From: SLSG01 sp964477035
Lineage (GTDB): Bacteria > Bacteroidota > Bacteroidia > Bacteroidales > UBA7960
Direction of reading: 5' to 3'
Assembly (NCBI GenBank): GCA_964477035.1
Contig: CAYZCW010000017.1
Location: 1 to 27,671, forward strand
DNA length: 27,671 bases
In this document: piece by piece, positions 13,290-21,003 of the stretch
How the letters are laid out: the number at the start of each line of letters is the position of its first letter
Numbering within the stretch: the stretch's first letter is position 1
The notes under the pieces: model-generated
Told to the model about the DNA's origin: nothing
Seen by the model: only the letters and a program-made list of their open reading frames with translations
Databases searched by the model: none
Program-made: the position numbers and the translations under genes

Positions 13290-14956
13290 AAAAATTTATC
13301 TTGCTCATTGTGTTAATCTGCTTAGTTCCTATAGTATCACTTGGACAAATAGCAGAAAACCAGGCCGTCGACAGCCTCTTTGCGGAATGGAACAACCCGG
13401 ACTCACCCGGGTGTGCCCTGGGAATCATCAGAAATGGGGAGCTGGTTTATGCAAAAGGGTATGGAATGGCCAATTTGGAACATGATATCCCGATCTCTGC
13501 TTCCTCCGTATTCAGAATCGCGTCCACTTCCAAGCAGTTCACGGCCGCCTGTATTGTGCTGCTGGCAGAACGTGGACAACTTAGCCTGGATGACAATTTA
13601 AAAAGCTTTTTCCCGGATTTCCCTGATTATGCCGAAAAGATTTCGATACGGCACCTGCTGAACCACACCAGCGGCATCCGCGATTATCTGCAAATTGCCT
13701 TTTTAAGGGGGCTGGGGGAGGATGCCGTGTACACAGATGCGGATATAATGCAATGGCTGGTCCGTCAGTCCGACCTGAATTTTGAACCGGGGGAGGAATA
13801 TCTATACAGCAATTCCGGGTATTGGCTCCTGGGGCAGATCGTCAGGGAGGTTTCCGGGATCAATATGGCAGACTTTGCCCGGCAGGAGATATTCGAACCA
13901 CTGGGAATGCACGACACGCATTTTCACAATGACCATACCCGGATCGTCAAAAACAGGGCAACCGGTTACGCCCCGGCCGAAGACGGCCGCTTTAGGATCA
14001 GCATGACCACCCTGAATATGATTGGAGATGGGGGCATCTTTACGACGATTAATGACATCAAAAAGTGGGATGATGCTTTTTACCATCCGGCCGTGCTGGG
14101 TGAGACTTTCTGGAATATGATGACACAAAGGGGGGTCCTCAACAACGGGGAGGCGATCAATTATGCTTCCGGCTTGAGCATGGGCGAATACAAGGGCTTG
14201 AAAACAATCAGGCACGGAGGCGCCTTTGTCGGGTTCAGGGCCGAATTGCTCCGCTTTCCGGAACAACGTCTGACGATCGCGGTTTTCGCCAACAGGGCAG
14301 ATGCCAATGCCTCCCTGAAGGCCAATCAGGTGGCGGATGTTCTGCTGAAGGGCCAATTCATTGAAGCGGTGGATGAACAAGACGCAGGGCAAAAACCCGA
14401 GGTGGCGGTGGAGGAATTTCAGCTGGATCAGTTGCTGGGAAATTATGAGATACAGCCGGGCATTGTTTTCCATGTGACGATCAGGGATGATTCGTTACAT
14501 GCGATCCAAACCTGGAATAATGTGGCTTACAACCTGGTGAAAACCAAAGGAAACACTTTCCAGATACCCGGAGAGGAAAGCATCAGTTTTACATTCCTGG
14601 AACCTAAGGAAGGTCAGACCCAGACACTTTCCATTATACAGGGCGGCAGGGAAACAAAAGCAGGGAGAATGGATGAAGTGGACCTTTCGGGCATCGACTT
14701 AAACGATTACACCGGCAGCTACTTCAGTAAAGAACTGGACGTGACCTATCATTTTGAACTGGAGAACGGGGCCTTGCAGGCCAGAATCGGAGACACCCAC
14801 TCGAGGATGGATTGCACCCTCAGCGGCCGGGATCAGTTGACAACGGTCATCGGCCTGCTTCGTTTCAAAAGAACGGATGGCGTCATATCGGGCTTTGAAC
14901 TGGACTCCGGCAGGGTGAAAAACCTGAAATTTGAAAAGCAAGACGGCTCCCGGTAA
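13286..14956 (+). CDS. Secreted serine hydrolase, class C beta-lactamase family
   Basis: 556 residues from ATG 13286. The frame is open to 13181, but those codons are an out-of-frame reading of the SRPBCC relic. A signal peptide (MKKFILLIVLICLVPIVSLG) is followed by the beta-lactamase/DD-peptidase fold with all three active-site elements: S80-T-S-K83 (SxxK), Y174-S-N176 and H310-G-G312. HLLNHTSGIRDY and GYWLLGQIV are further family landmarks. A C-terminal all-beta extension (about 375-556) resembles the lipocalin-like domains often fused to these enzymes. Such stand-alone proteins are more often esterases, D-aminopeptidases or peptidoglycan hydrolases than antibiotic-degrading enzymes. The reaction here is unknown. 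Stop is TAA. Confidence 0.9.
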   Translation: MKKFILLIVLICLVPIVSLGQIAENQAVDSLFAEWNNPDSPGCALGIIRNGELVYAKGYGMANLEHDIPISASSVFRIASTSKQFTAACIVLLAERGQLSLDDNLKSFFPDFPDYAEKISIRHLLNHTSGIRDYLQIAFLRGLGEDAVYTDADIMQWLVRQSDLNFEPGEEYLYSNSGYWLLGQIVREVSGINMADFARQEIFEPLGMHDTHFHNDHTRIVKNRATGYAPAEDGRFRISMTTLNMIGDGGIFTTINDIKKWDDAFYHPAVLGETFWNMMTQRGVLNNGEAINYASGLSMGEYKGLKTIRHGGAFVGFRAELLRFPEQRLTIAVFANRADANASLKANQVADVLLKGQFIEAVDEQDAGQKPEVAVEEFQLDQLLGNYEIQPGIVFHVTIRDDSLHAIQTWNNVAYNLVKTKGNTFQIPGEESISFTFLEPKEGQTQTLSIIQGGRETKAGRMDEVDLSGIDLNDYTGSYFSKELDVTYHFELENGALQARIGDTHSRMDCTLSGRDQLTTVIGLLRFKRTDGVISGFELDSGRVKNLKFEKQDGSR

Positions 14957-14995
14957 AATTCGAATGCACGGTTGATCTCCATCCGACCAAATGGC

Positions 14996-15553
14996 ATGAC
15001 AACCATCCGACGGGCAAAAAATGAAGAATCCGGCATCATTGCCTCCTTTTTATTGTTGGCGATGGAGGACATCGTGTACCGTTTCATCGGGGAATCCTCC
15101 GCGGAGAAAGCCCTCCGCTTGCTGGAAAGCCTGGCCGGGGAGCCGAACAACCAGTATTCCTATGAAAATTGTTGGGTGGTAGCGTCGGATGGTGAAATCA
15201 TCGCAGCCGCGGTCGTGTATGACGGGGCCAGGCTAAGCGAACTGAGGGAGCCGGTGGCCAGGAAAATCGCTTCCCTGTTCAACCGGCATTTTCATCCGGA
15301 AGACGAGACCCAGGCGGGAGAGTTTTACATTGATTGTGCGGCCGTGGATCCTGCTCACCAGGGGAAGGGGACCGGCACGGAGCTGTTCCGGTTTTTAATC
15401 AACGAATACGTCCACAGGCAAAACAAAACGCTTGGCTTGCTGGTGGACAAGGACAATCCGGATGCCAAAAAACTCTATCTGAAACTGGGCTTCGAAGCGG
15501 TAGGCGAGAAAACGCTCGCCGGCAAAGAGATGGAGCATTTGCAATATAAATAG
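14996..15553 (+). CDS. GNAT-family N-acetyltransferase
   Basis: 185 residues from ATG 14996. A TTG at 14972 would add eight residues and is less likely. TIRRAKNEESGIIASFLLLA is the usual first strand and helices. GEFYIDCAAVDPAHQGKGTG holds strand 4 with the acetyl-CoA pyrophosphate loop Q-G-K-G-T-G. LGLLVDKDNPDAKKLYLKLG and FEAVGEKTLAGKEM form the C-terminal half. Cytoplasmic, transferring acetyl from acetyl-CoA to an unknown amine. It follows the serine hydrolase by 39 bp on the same strand and could be cotranscribed. Two CATCCGAC strings (14980-14987 and 15004-15011) flank the start codon. Stop is TAG. Confidence 0.88.
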   Translation: MTTIRRAKNEESGIIASFLLLAMEDIVYRFIGESSAEKALRLLESLAGEPNNQYSYENCWVVASDGEIIAAAVVYDGARLSELREPVARKIASLFNRHFHPEDETQAGEFYIDCAAVDPAHQGKGTGTELFRFLINEYVHRQNKTLGLLVDKDNPDAKKLYLKLGFEAVGEKTLAGKEMEHLQYK

Positions 15554-15593
15554 ATCCCAGAATATTTTCGGAAAGGCGGGATCTCTTCGAAAA

Positions 15594-15746
15594 TCATTTC
15601 TCCCCGTTACCATTCCCGCAGAGCCTTACGGAGTATGGCGCCTCCCTGTAAAAAACCAGCTCATAATAAATCTCGTCCCCCTCCCGGGATGCCAGCCATG
15701 GTATGCCACTTTCATTCTCTTGATTGCCTTCTCCCAGCGTCACCAT
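15594..15746 (-). CDS. Possible short protein or fragment in the gap before the SbcD-like gene
   Basis: A 50-codon frame from ATG 15746 encodes MVTLGEGNQENESGIPWLAS, REGDEIYYELVFYREAPYSV and RLCGNGNGEK. A TTG 22 codons upstream would extend it. The composition looks protein-like, but I know no family for it, and there is no clear promoter or ribosome site. It may be a relic. Apart from this frame, the gap 15554-15850 contains one CATCCGAC motif (15803-15810) and nothing else I can name. Confidence 0.2.
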   Translation of the reverse strand: MVTLGEGNQENESGIPWLASREGDEIYYELVFYREAPYSVRLCGNGNGEK

Positions 15747-15850
15747 TTGTCGCTGCCGTCCCTTAGCTTTGCCCCGGCCGGATGCGGACTTTCCGGAGGA
15801 AGCATCCGACAATAATCATTATATTGCACGTCGGAAAACCTGCAACCCGG

Positions 15851-17116
15851 ATGCATCGGATAAAATTTATACATACCGCTGACCTCCACCTGGATACGCC
15901 GTTCACGGGACTCTCCCAGTGGAACCCGGAGCTGGCCGGCAAGCTGAAGCATGCGACGTTCAACAGCTTTGGCCGCATCGTCGAACTGTGCCTCCGCGAG
16001 GAGGTGGATTTCCTCCTGGTGGCCGGCGACATCTTCAACAGCAAAAACCAGAGCCTGGCGGCGCAGCTGAAGTTCGTCAATGCCCTGAAAAGTCTGTCCG
16101 ACAAGGGGATCGCCTGCTATTTCGTCTGCGGCAACCACGACCCGCTCAGCTCCTGGATGGACCAGTTGCAGCTGCCCGCCCATGTGCACCGCTTCGGCAG
16201 CCAGGAGGCGCAGGCCATGACTTTTCAAAGAAACGGACAGGCCCTGGCCGACATTTACGGCATCAGCTTCGAGACCGAATCGGTCACCGGCAACCTGGCG
16301 CAAAAGATCATCCACCGTCGGATGGGCCAGGCAGACCCCGCGCCTTTCCAGCTGGCGCTGATGCACGGCACCGCCGGCTCGCCCGGGCCGCACCGGAACC
16401 ATGCGCCTTTTGCGCTGGAGGAGGTGGCCGGACAGAAGTTCGACTACTGGGCGCTGGGCCATATCCACAAACGCCAGGTGCTGCGTCCGCAGGGCCCTGC
16501 CGTGGTGTACCCGGGCAATCCCCAGGGGAGGGACTTCGGCGAGACGGGCAGCCGTGGCTGCTATGTGGTGGAGCTCCGCGAAGGCGCGGCCCCCGAAATC
16601 CGCTTTGTCCCGACACAGGCCATCCGCTTCGAGGAGCTGGCGGTCGATCTGAGCGGGGAGGACAGCATCAACGGCCTGCAGCGAAGGATCGATGCGGCGG
16701 TGGAGGCGCTGCAAGCCAAAACCAATGTGATCATCCGGCTATTGCTCAAAGGGCAAACGTCCCTGCACGGCCGGCTGGGCAAGCCGGGCGAGCTGGAGCA
16801 GCTGCTGCAGGTCTTTAACGAAGGCCAGCTCAGCCGGGACCCTTTCACCTGGTTCGACAGCATCCGGCTGGACACGGGTCCGGAGGTGGACCTGGACCAG
16901 ATCCGGCAGGGCACGGACTTCCCGGCCGAGGTCCTCCGGCAGGCGGAGGCCATGGCGGCGGACCCGCAGCGCCTGGAGGACTTCTTCCGGGAGGCGCAGG
17001 AGGCCTTCGGCAACCCGCTGGTGCGCCGGGAACTGGCGGAGCTCACGGCCGAAGACCGGGCCGCAATGGCCGGACAGGTCAAATGGATGTTGCTTGAGAA
17101 TTTGCTGACCAAATGA
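15851..17116 (+). CDS. SbcD/YhaO-like calcineurin-fold DNA exonuclease
   Basis: 421 residues from ATG 15851 (MHRIKFIHTADLHLDTPFTG). The frame is open to 15782, but this ATG starts exactly at the first strand. The binuclear-metal motifs of Mre11/SbcD-type phosphodiesterases are complete: D11-L-H13, G59-D60-I-F, G95-N-H-D98, LMHGT, and GHIHKR. After the catalytic domain comes a C-terminal part (about 280-421) as in YhaO. The TGA overlaps the start of the next gene (ATGA 17113-17116), so the two are translationally coupled. The pair should form an Mre11-Rad50-like complex for DNA end processing. Assignment to YhaO rather than SbcD rests on the partner and the TADLHLDTPF start. Confidence 0.88.
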   Translation: MHRIKFIHTADLHLDTPFTGLSQWNPELAGKLKHATFNSFGRIVELCLREEVDFLLVAGDIFNSKNQSLAAQLKFVNALKSLSDKGIACYFVCGNHDPLSSWMDQLQLPAHVHRFGSQEAQAMTFQRNGQALADIYGISFETESVTGNLAQKIIHRRMGQADPAPFQLALMHGTAGSPGPHRNHAPFALEEVAGQKFDYWALGHIHKRQVLRPQGPAVVYPGNPQGRDFGETGSRGCYVVELREGAAPEIRFVPTQAIRFEELAVDLSGEDSINGLQRRIDAAVEALQAKTNVIIRLLLKGQTSLHGRLGKPGELEQLLQVFNEGQLSRDPFTWFDSIRLDTGPEVDLDQIRQGTDFPAEVLRQAEAMAADPQRLEDFFREAQEAFGNPLVRRELAELTAEDRAAMAGQVKWMLLENLLTK

Positions 17117-19794
17117 TCATCAGAAAAATCCATATCGACGGCTTCGGGATCTTCAGGGATTTCTCCCTCGAAGGACTCGGCAAGGGGGTCAATATCCTCC
17201 AGGGCAGGAACGAGGCGGGCAAGTCCACCTTGCTCGACTTCCTGCGCTATACCTTGTTCGGTTATCCGCGTACCCGGGCCGACCACCGCGAACCCCTGAA
17301 CGGGGGCAGGCATGGGGGGCGTATCATGGTGCTTGCCGGAGATCCCGCCCGTGAGGTGACTTTTGAAAGGTTTGCCGGGTCAAAAGGTGGTCCGTTCAGG
17401 CTGCTGACTCCCGGCGGTGAATCGTCAGACCCGGCGGAGTGGAACCGCTTGCTGGGCGGGGCCACGGGGGAGCTGTACCAGAATGTGTATGCCTTCTCGC
17501 TGGACGAGCTGGTCAGCATGGATTCCCTGTCCAGATCGGGGGTGGAGGACCGGATCTTCAGCATAGGCCTCGGTCTGGGCGAGCTGTCGCTGGGGGAGGT
17601 CGAACAGGTTTTTCAGGAGGCGTCGGACAACATCTACACCCCGCGCGGCCGCACCCAGCAAGTGCCGCGGCAGATGGACCGGATCGGCTATCTGAACGAA
17701 AAACTGTCCGGGATCCAGGAGCACCTGCCGCACTACCAGCAGCTGACCGCCGAAATCCGGGAGCTCGAACAGGAGGCGGCCGGGCTGGGACGGGCATTGC
17801 AGGACTGCAACGGGGAGAAGGGCAGGCTGGAAAATTACCTCCGCTGCCATCCGTATTACGTGCGCATCAAAAGGGGGGGGGAGGAGCTCAGAGAGCTGCC
17901 CCCGCCAAGGGAGCTGCCCGAAGGCGGGACCGGACGGCTGGATGAGATGGAGGCCAGGGAGAAGGCGCTGGAGGACCGGGTCAGGGGGCTCACCCACGGC
18001 CGGGGCGAGCGGAAAGGCATGGAGGCGCTGGAACAGGAAATAGAGGGCCTGGAGTTCAACGGCGGACTCCTCGAGCGTGCGGAAACCGTGGAGTACCTCA
18101 GGGAGAACCGTTCGCTCTACAAGCAGGAGGTCAAAAACAGGGAAGCGGACCGGCGCAGGGCCGGGGAACTGGACGAACAGCTTCGCAACGGGATGGCCGC
18201 GATCAGCGCGGGATGGACCGAAGCGCATGTCGGCGGACTGACCGAGGTGGAGGTCAAGCGGGCGAAGCTGCGGTCCTTCCGGGAGGCATCCGCAGACCTG
18301 GACAGGCAGCGGCGCGACCTGGAGGCCGAGCTGAAGGTCTTGCGGACCCGCGAAAGTCCCCTTCATATGAAGGCCCTGGCCGCCTTGCTCGCGGCGGTGG
18401 CCGTGGTGGCGGCCGCTGCGGCCTTCTTCTACGGCCTGCCCGTTTTGGGAGCGGCCTTCGTGCTGGCGGCCGGGATCCTGTTTTTTGGCCGGGGGCGCCT
18501 CGCCCGCAAAGGAGGCTACCATCTGGCGCTGGACCGCCTGGCGGAGCTGCAAGGCCGGGAAGAGACGCTGCGGCAGCAGTGCGGGGATTACCTGGAGTCC
18601 GGCCTGCAGCTTGACCGGGCGCTGGGACCGGAGGCGGCCCTGGAGGTCCTGTCCCGGGCGGAACAGCTTCAGGCGATGCTGGCCGAAAGGGACCGGTTGC
18701 TGAAAGGGGTCAGGGATAGCAGGGATCCCTTCATCGCGGACTTTGAAATGCAGGTGAGGGAAATCCATGCGCTGCTGGAGGATGGGGACGCCGCCGGTCC
18801 GCAGTCCGCCGAAGACCATGTGGAGATCGCGGTGAACCGGATCACCGGGGCCTTCGAAGAGGCCCGGGAGCGCTCCATGAAAAAAAGACAGTTGTCGGAT
18901 GAGTTGGGCCGTTCCCAAAGGGAGCTGGAGGCCACGAAGCAGGAGCTGCAGGAGGTGCGCGGGCAGATAGGGCTGCTGCTGGCTGGCATCGGAGCGGAGG
19001 ACCGGCAATCCTTCAGGGATGTTTACGCAAGGAACGAACAGGTAAAAGCGCTCCAGGACCAGCTGCGCGAAGCCAAGGAGTCCATCGAGAACATCGCCGG
19101 GCTGGGCAAGGCCGGCGAGGTCATGGCCTACCTGGACGCCCATGAAAAGGCGGCCTTGGAGGCGCGGATCAGGGAACTGTCAGAAGAATCCGCAAGGCTT
19201 TCGGGCGACCTCCAGCAGATGCGGGAAGACCTGGGCAGGAAAAAACAGGCGGTCCACGACATGGAAGGCGAGTCCGAGCTGGCGGAGACCCTGACGGAGC
19301 TGGAAACAGCCAGGGAGGGCCTGCAGCAGGCATACCGGGAATGGCTTACCAACAATCTGGCCCTGAAGATCCTGGGCGATGTCAAGACCCGCTTCGAGCA
19401 GGAGCAGCAGCCGGAGGTCATCCGTTACTCCAGCCGCTACTTCAGGGAGATCACCGGAAACCGCTACGAGGCAATCCGGGTGTCGCTCGGACAAAAGGAG
19501 GTGGGCGTGTTCGACCCCAGGGGCGTGGCCCGGGGCATCGGTCAACTAAGCCGGGGCACCCGCGAGCAGCTGCTGGTGAGCTTGCGGCTGGGCTTCATCG
19601 AGGCCTACGAACAAAAAGCCGAAGCCCTGCCCATCATCGTGGACGAGATCCTGGTGAACTTCGATGCGGAGCGGGCGCGCAAAACCGCCGCAATCCTGGA
19701 AGCCTTCGCCAAGGACCGGCAGGTCCTGATGCTCACCTGCCACGAGACCACCGCTGATTTCTTTCAGGCACCGGCCGTGTTTGAGATTGGCTGA
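17113..19794 (+). CDS. YhaN-like SMC/Rad50-type ATPase with central membrane hairpin
   Basis: 893 residues. Residues 1-60 have the ABC-ATPase N-lobe with Walker A GRNEAGKST (31-39). Long coiled coils follow (about 195-410 and 480-780). Between them, residues about 417-460 are strongly hydrophobic (ALLAAVAVVAAAAAFFYGLP, then VLGAAFVLAAGILFF), enough for two membrane helices where SbcC has its zinc hook. No CxxC hook is present. The C-terminal lobe holds the signature LSRGTREQLLVSLRLGF and Walker B LPIIVDEILVNFD. This arrangement is characteristic of YhaN. The complex would thus be held at the membrane rather than free in the cytoplasm. Coupled to the nuclease gene by a 4-bp overlap, and ends against the convergent LacI gene. 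Confidence 0.88.
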   Translation: MIIRKIHIDGFGIFRDFSLEGLGKGVNILQGRNEAGKSTLLDFLRYTLFGYPRTRADHREPLNGGRHGGRIMVLAGDPAREVTFERFAGSKGGPFRLLTPGGESSDPAEWNRLLGGATGELYQNVYAFSLDELVSMDSLSRSGVEDRIFSIGLGLGELSLGEVEQVFQEASDNIYTPRGRTQQVPRQMDRIGYLNEKLSGIQEHLPHYQQLTAEIRELEQEAAGLGRALQDCNGEKGRLENYLRCHPYYVRIKRGGEELRELPPPRELPEGGTGRLDEMEAREKALEDRVRGLTHGRGERKGMEALEQEIEGLEFNGGLLERAETVEYLRENRSLYKQEVKNREADRRRAGELDEQLRNGMAAISAGWTEAHVGGLTEVEVKRAKLRSFREASADLDRQRRDLEAELKVLRTRESPLHMKALAALLAAVAVVAAAAAFFYGLPVLGAAFVLAAGILFFGRGRLARKGGYHLALDRLAELQGREETLRQQCGDYLESGLQLDRALGPEAALEVLSRAEQLQAMLAERDRLLKGVRDSRDPFIADFEMQVREIHALLEDGDAAGPQSAEDHVEIAVNRITGAFEEARERSMKKRQLSDELGRSQRELEATKQELQEVRGQIGLLLAGIGAEDRQSFRDVYARNEQVKALQDQLREAKESIENIAGLGKAGEVMAYLDAHEKAALEARIRELSEESARLSGDLQQMREDLGRKKQAVHDMEGESELAETLTELETAREGLQQAYREWLTNNLALKILGDVKTRFEQEQQPEVIRYSSRYFREITGNRYEAIRVSLGQKEVGVFDPRGVARGIGQLSRGTREQLLVSLRLGFIEAYEQKAEALPIIVDEILVNFDAERARKTAAILEAFAKDRQVLMLTCHETTADFFQAPAVFEIG

Positions 19795-19795
19795 G

Positions 19796-19835
19796 TGCCG
19801 GCCGGGAGCCCTGTATCACGAACCGGGGGCCGGCA
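19796..19835. terminator. Hairpin between convergent genes
   Basis: TGCCGGCC (19796-19803) and GGCCGGCA (19828-19835) pair perfectly over 8 bp with a 24-base loop. It fills the 61-bp gap between the ends of the YhaN-like and LacI genes and could end transcription from both sides. No T run follows on either strand. Confidence 0.4.
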
Positions 19836-19855
19836 TGCAGCTTCGGTAAAGGAAG

Positions 19856-20890
19856 TTAAAAAATGCTCCTAACGGAGTCCCGAACGATCAGGTTCGTTTT
19901 CAACAGGATATGGACGGTCTTTTTTCTGTAATCCTTGTTCGAGATGTATTTGAGCAGTACGTCGACGGCAAGTTGCCCCATTTCGCTTTTTTTCTGTCCC
20001 ACCGTGGTCATGGGGGTGCCAAGATAGGCAGAATAGGGTTGTTCATCGAAGGAGATGAGCGATAGATGCTCGGGGATTTTCATGCCCATTTCACTGGAGG
20101 CCTTGATGACCCCCAGGGAGATCATGTTGCTCAGGGCAAATATGGCGGTGGGGGGATCGTCCATGCTGAACAGAATCCTGGTTTGCATGTACCCGTTCTC
20201 CGTGGTGTAATCGTCTCCCACGATCACGCTCTCGTCTATGGGGATGTTGTTGGCGACCAGCGCATCGCGGAACCCCCTGACCCTTTCTGTGTTCGGTGGG
20301 CTCTCGGGGATACCCTGAATGCAGGCGATTTTTCTGTGGCCCATGGAAACCAGGTAATTCACGGCATCATACCCTCCCTGGTAGTTGTCGGAGGTGATGA
20401 AAGGCAATCCCTCATCGGGGGAGCACCGGTCTATCACGATAATCGGGACCCCGGCCTTGTATGTCTGTCGGATACTGTCATAATTCGTGCCGACCGGAGC
20501 AATGATGATCCCGTCAACACGGTGGCTTAGCAACAGGTCGATCAGCCCTTTTTCCACCAGGTAGTCGTCCCCGCTGTCGCATAGGATTAACGAATAACCC
20601 TTGGACCGGGCCTGCCGTTCGATGCTTTGTGCAATATCGGCAAAGAATGGGTTGCCGATGTCCGGAATGATCAGTCCAAGGGTCTCCGTCTTCTCGAGCT
20701 TGAGTCCCCTGGCCAGCTTGTTGGGGATGAAGTTGTACTCGTTGGCCGCCTCAATCACCCGCCGCGTGGTGGCCTCGCCAATGCGGTATTTGATGGTCTG
20801 GTTGTTGAGGACGCGTGATACGGTGGTGACCGACAGCCCAAGTAAGTCTGCCAGGTCCCGCATATTTTTCACCTTCTTTTCTTCAGCCAT
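19856..20890 (-). CDS. LacI-family transcription regulator
   Basis: 344 residues. The N-terminal LacI HTH is clear: MRDLADLLGLSVTTVSRVLN (10-29), NNQTIKYRIGEATTRRVIEA and the hinge NYN-FIPNKLARGLK. The rest is a periplasmic-binding-protein-like sugar-sensing core (TLGLIIPDIGNPFFADIAQS, ILCDSGDDYLVEKGLIDLLL, RVDGIIIAP, NPTER-like TERVRGFRDAL, ISFDEQPYSAYLGTPMTTVG). It should bind a palindromic operator and release or bind DNA on meeting a sugar. It lies at the downstream end of the minus-strand SusCD gene cluster, 113 bp after the beta-helix gene, so it is the natural regulator of that locus. ATG 20890 is the only good start. Confidence 0.92.
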   Translation of the reverse strand: MAEEKKVKNMRDLADLLGLSVTTVSRVLNNQTIKYRIGEATTRRVIEAANEYNFIPNKLARGLKLEKTETLGLIIPDIGNPFFADIAQSIERQARSKGYSLILCDSGDDYLVEKGLIDLLLSHRVDGIIIAPVGTNYDSIRQTYKAGVPIIVIDRCSPDEGLPFITSDNYQGGYDAVNYLVSMGHRKIACIQGIPESPPNTERVRGFRDALVANNIPIDESVIVGDDYTTENGYMQTRILFSMDDPPTAIFALSNMISLGVIKASSEMGMKIPEHLSLISFDEQPYSAYLGTPMTTVGQKKSEMGQLAVDVLLKYISNKDYRKKTVHILLKTNLIVRDSVRSIF

Positions 20891-21003
20891 AAGCGTGACG
20901 GTCAGCCTGGAACTTTTGGGTTAGCCCGGGAAAGGAGGAGCCCCACGGTTTCCCGTGGAATAAAAGTACTGCCCTCATGCCGAAAAAACAACGGAATGCC
21001 AAA

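Noticed and set aside
15740..16714. 324-codon minus-strand frame
   Set aside because: Antisense to the SbcD-like gene, whose catalytic motifs are all intact. No domain recognised in the antisense product.
17425..19143. 572-codon open frame on the minus strand
   Set aside because: Lies wholly antisense to the YhaN-like gene, with a low-complexity Leu/Pro/Gln/Gly composition. It is a by-product of the GC-rich codon use on the other strand.
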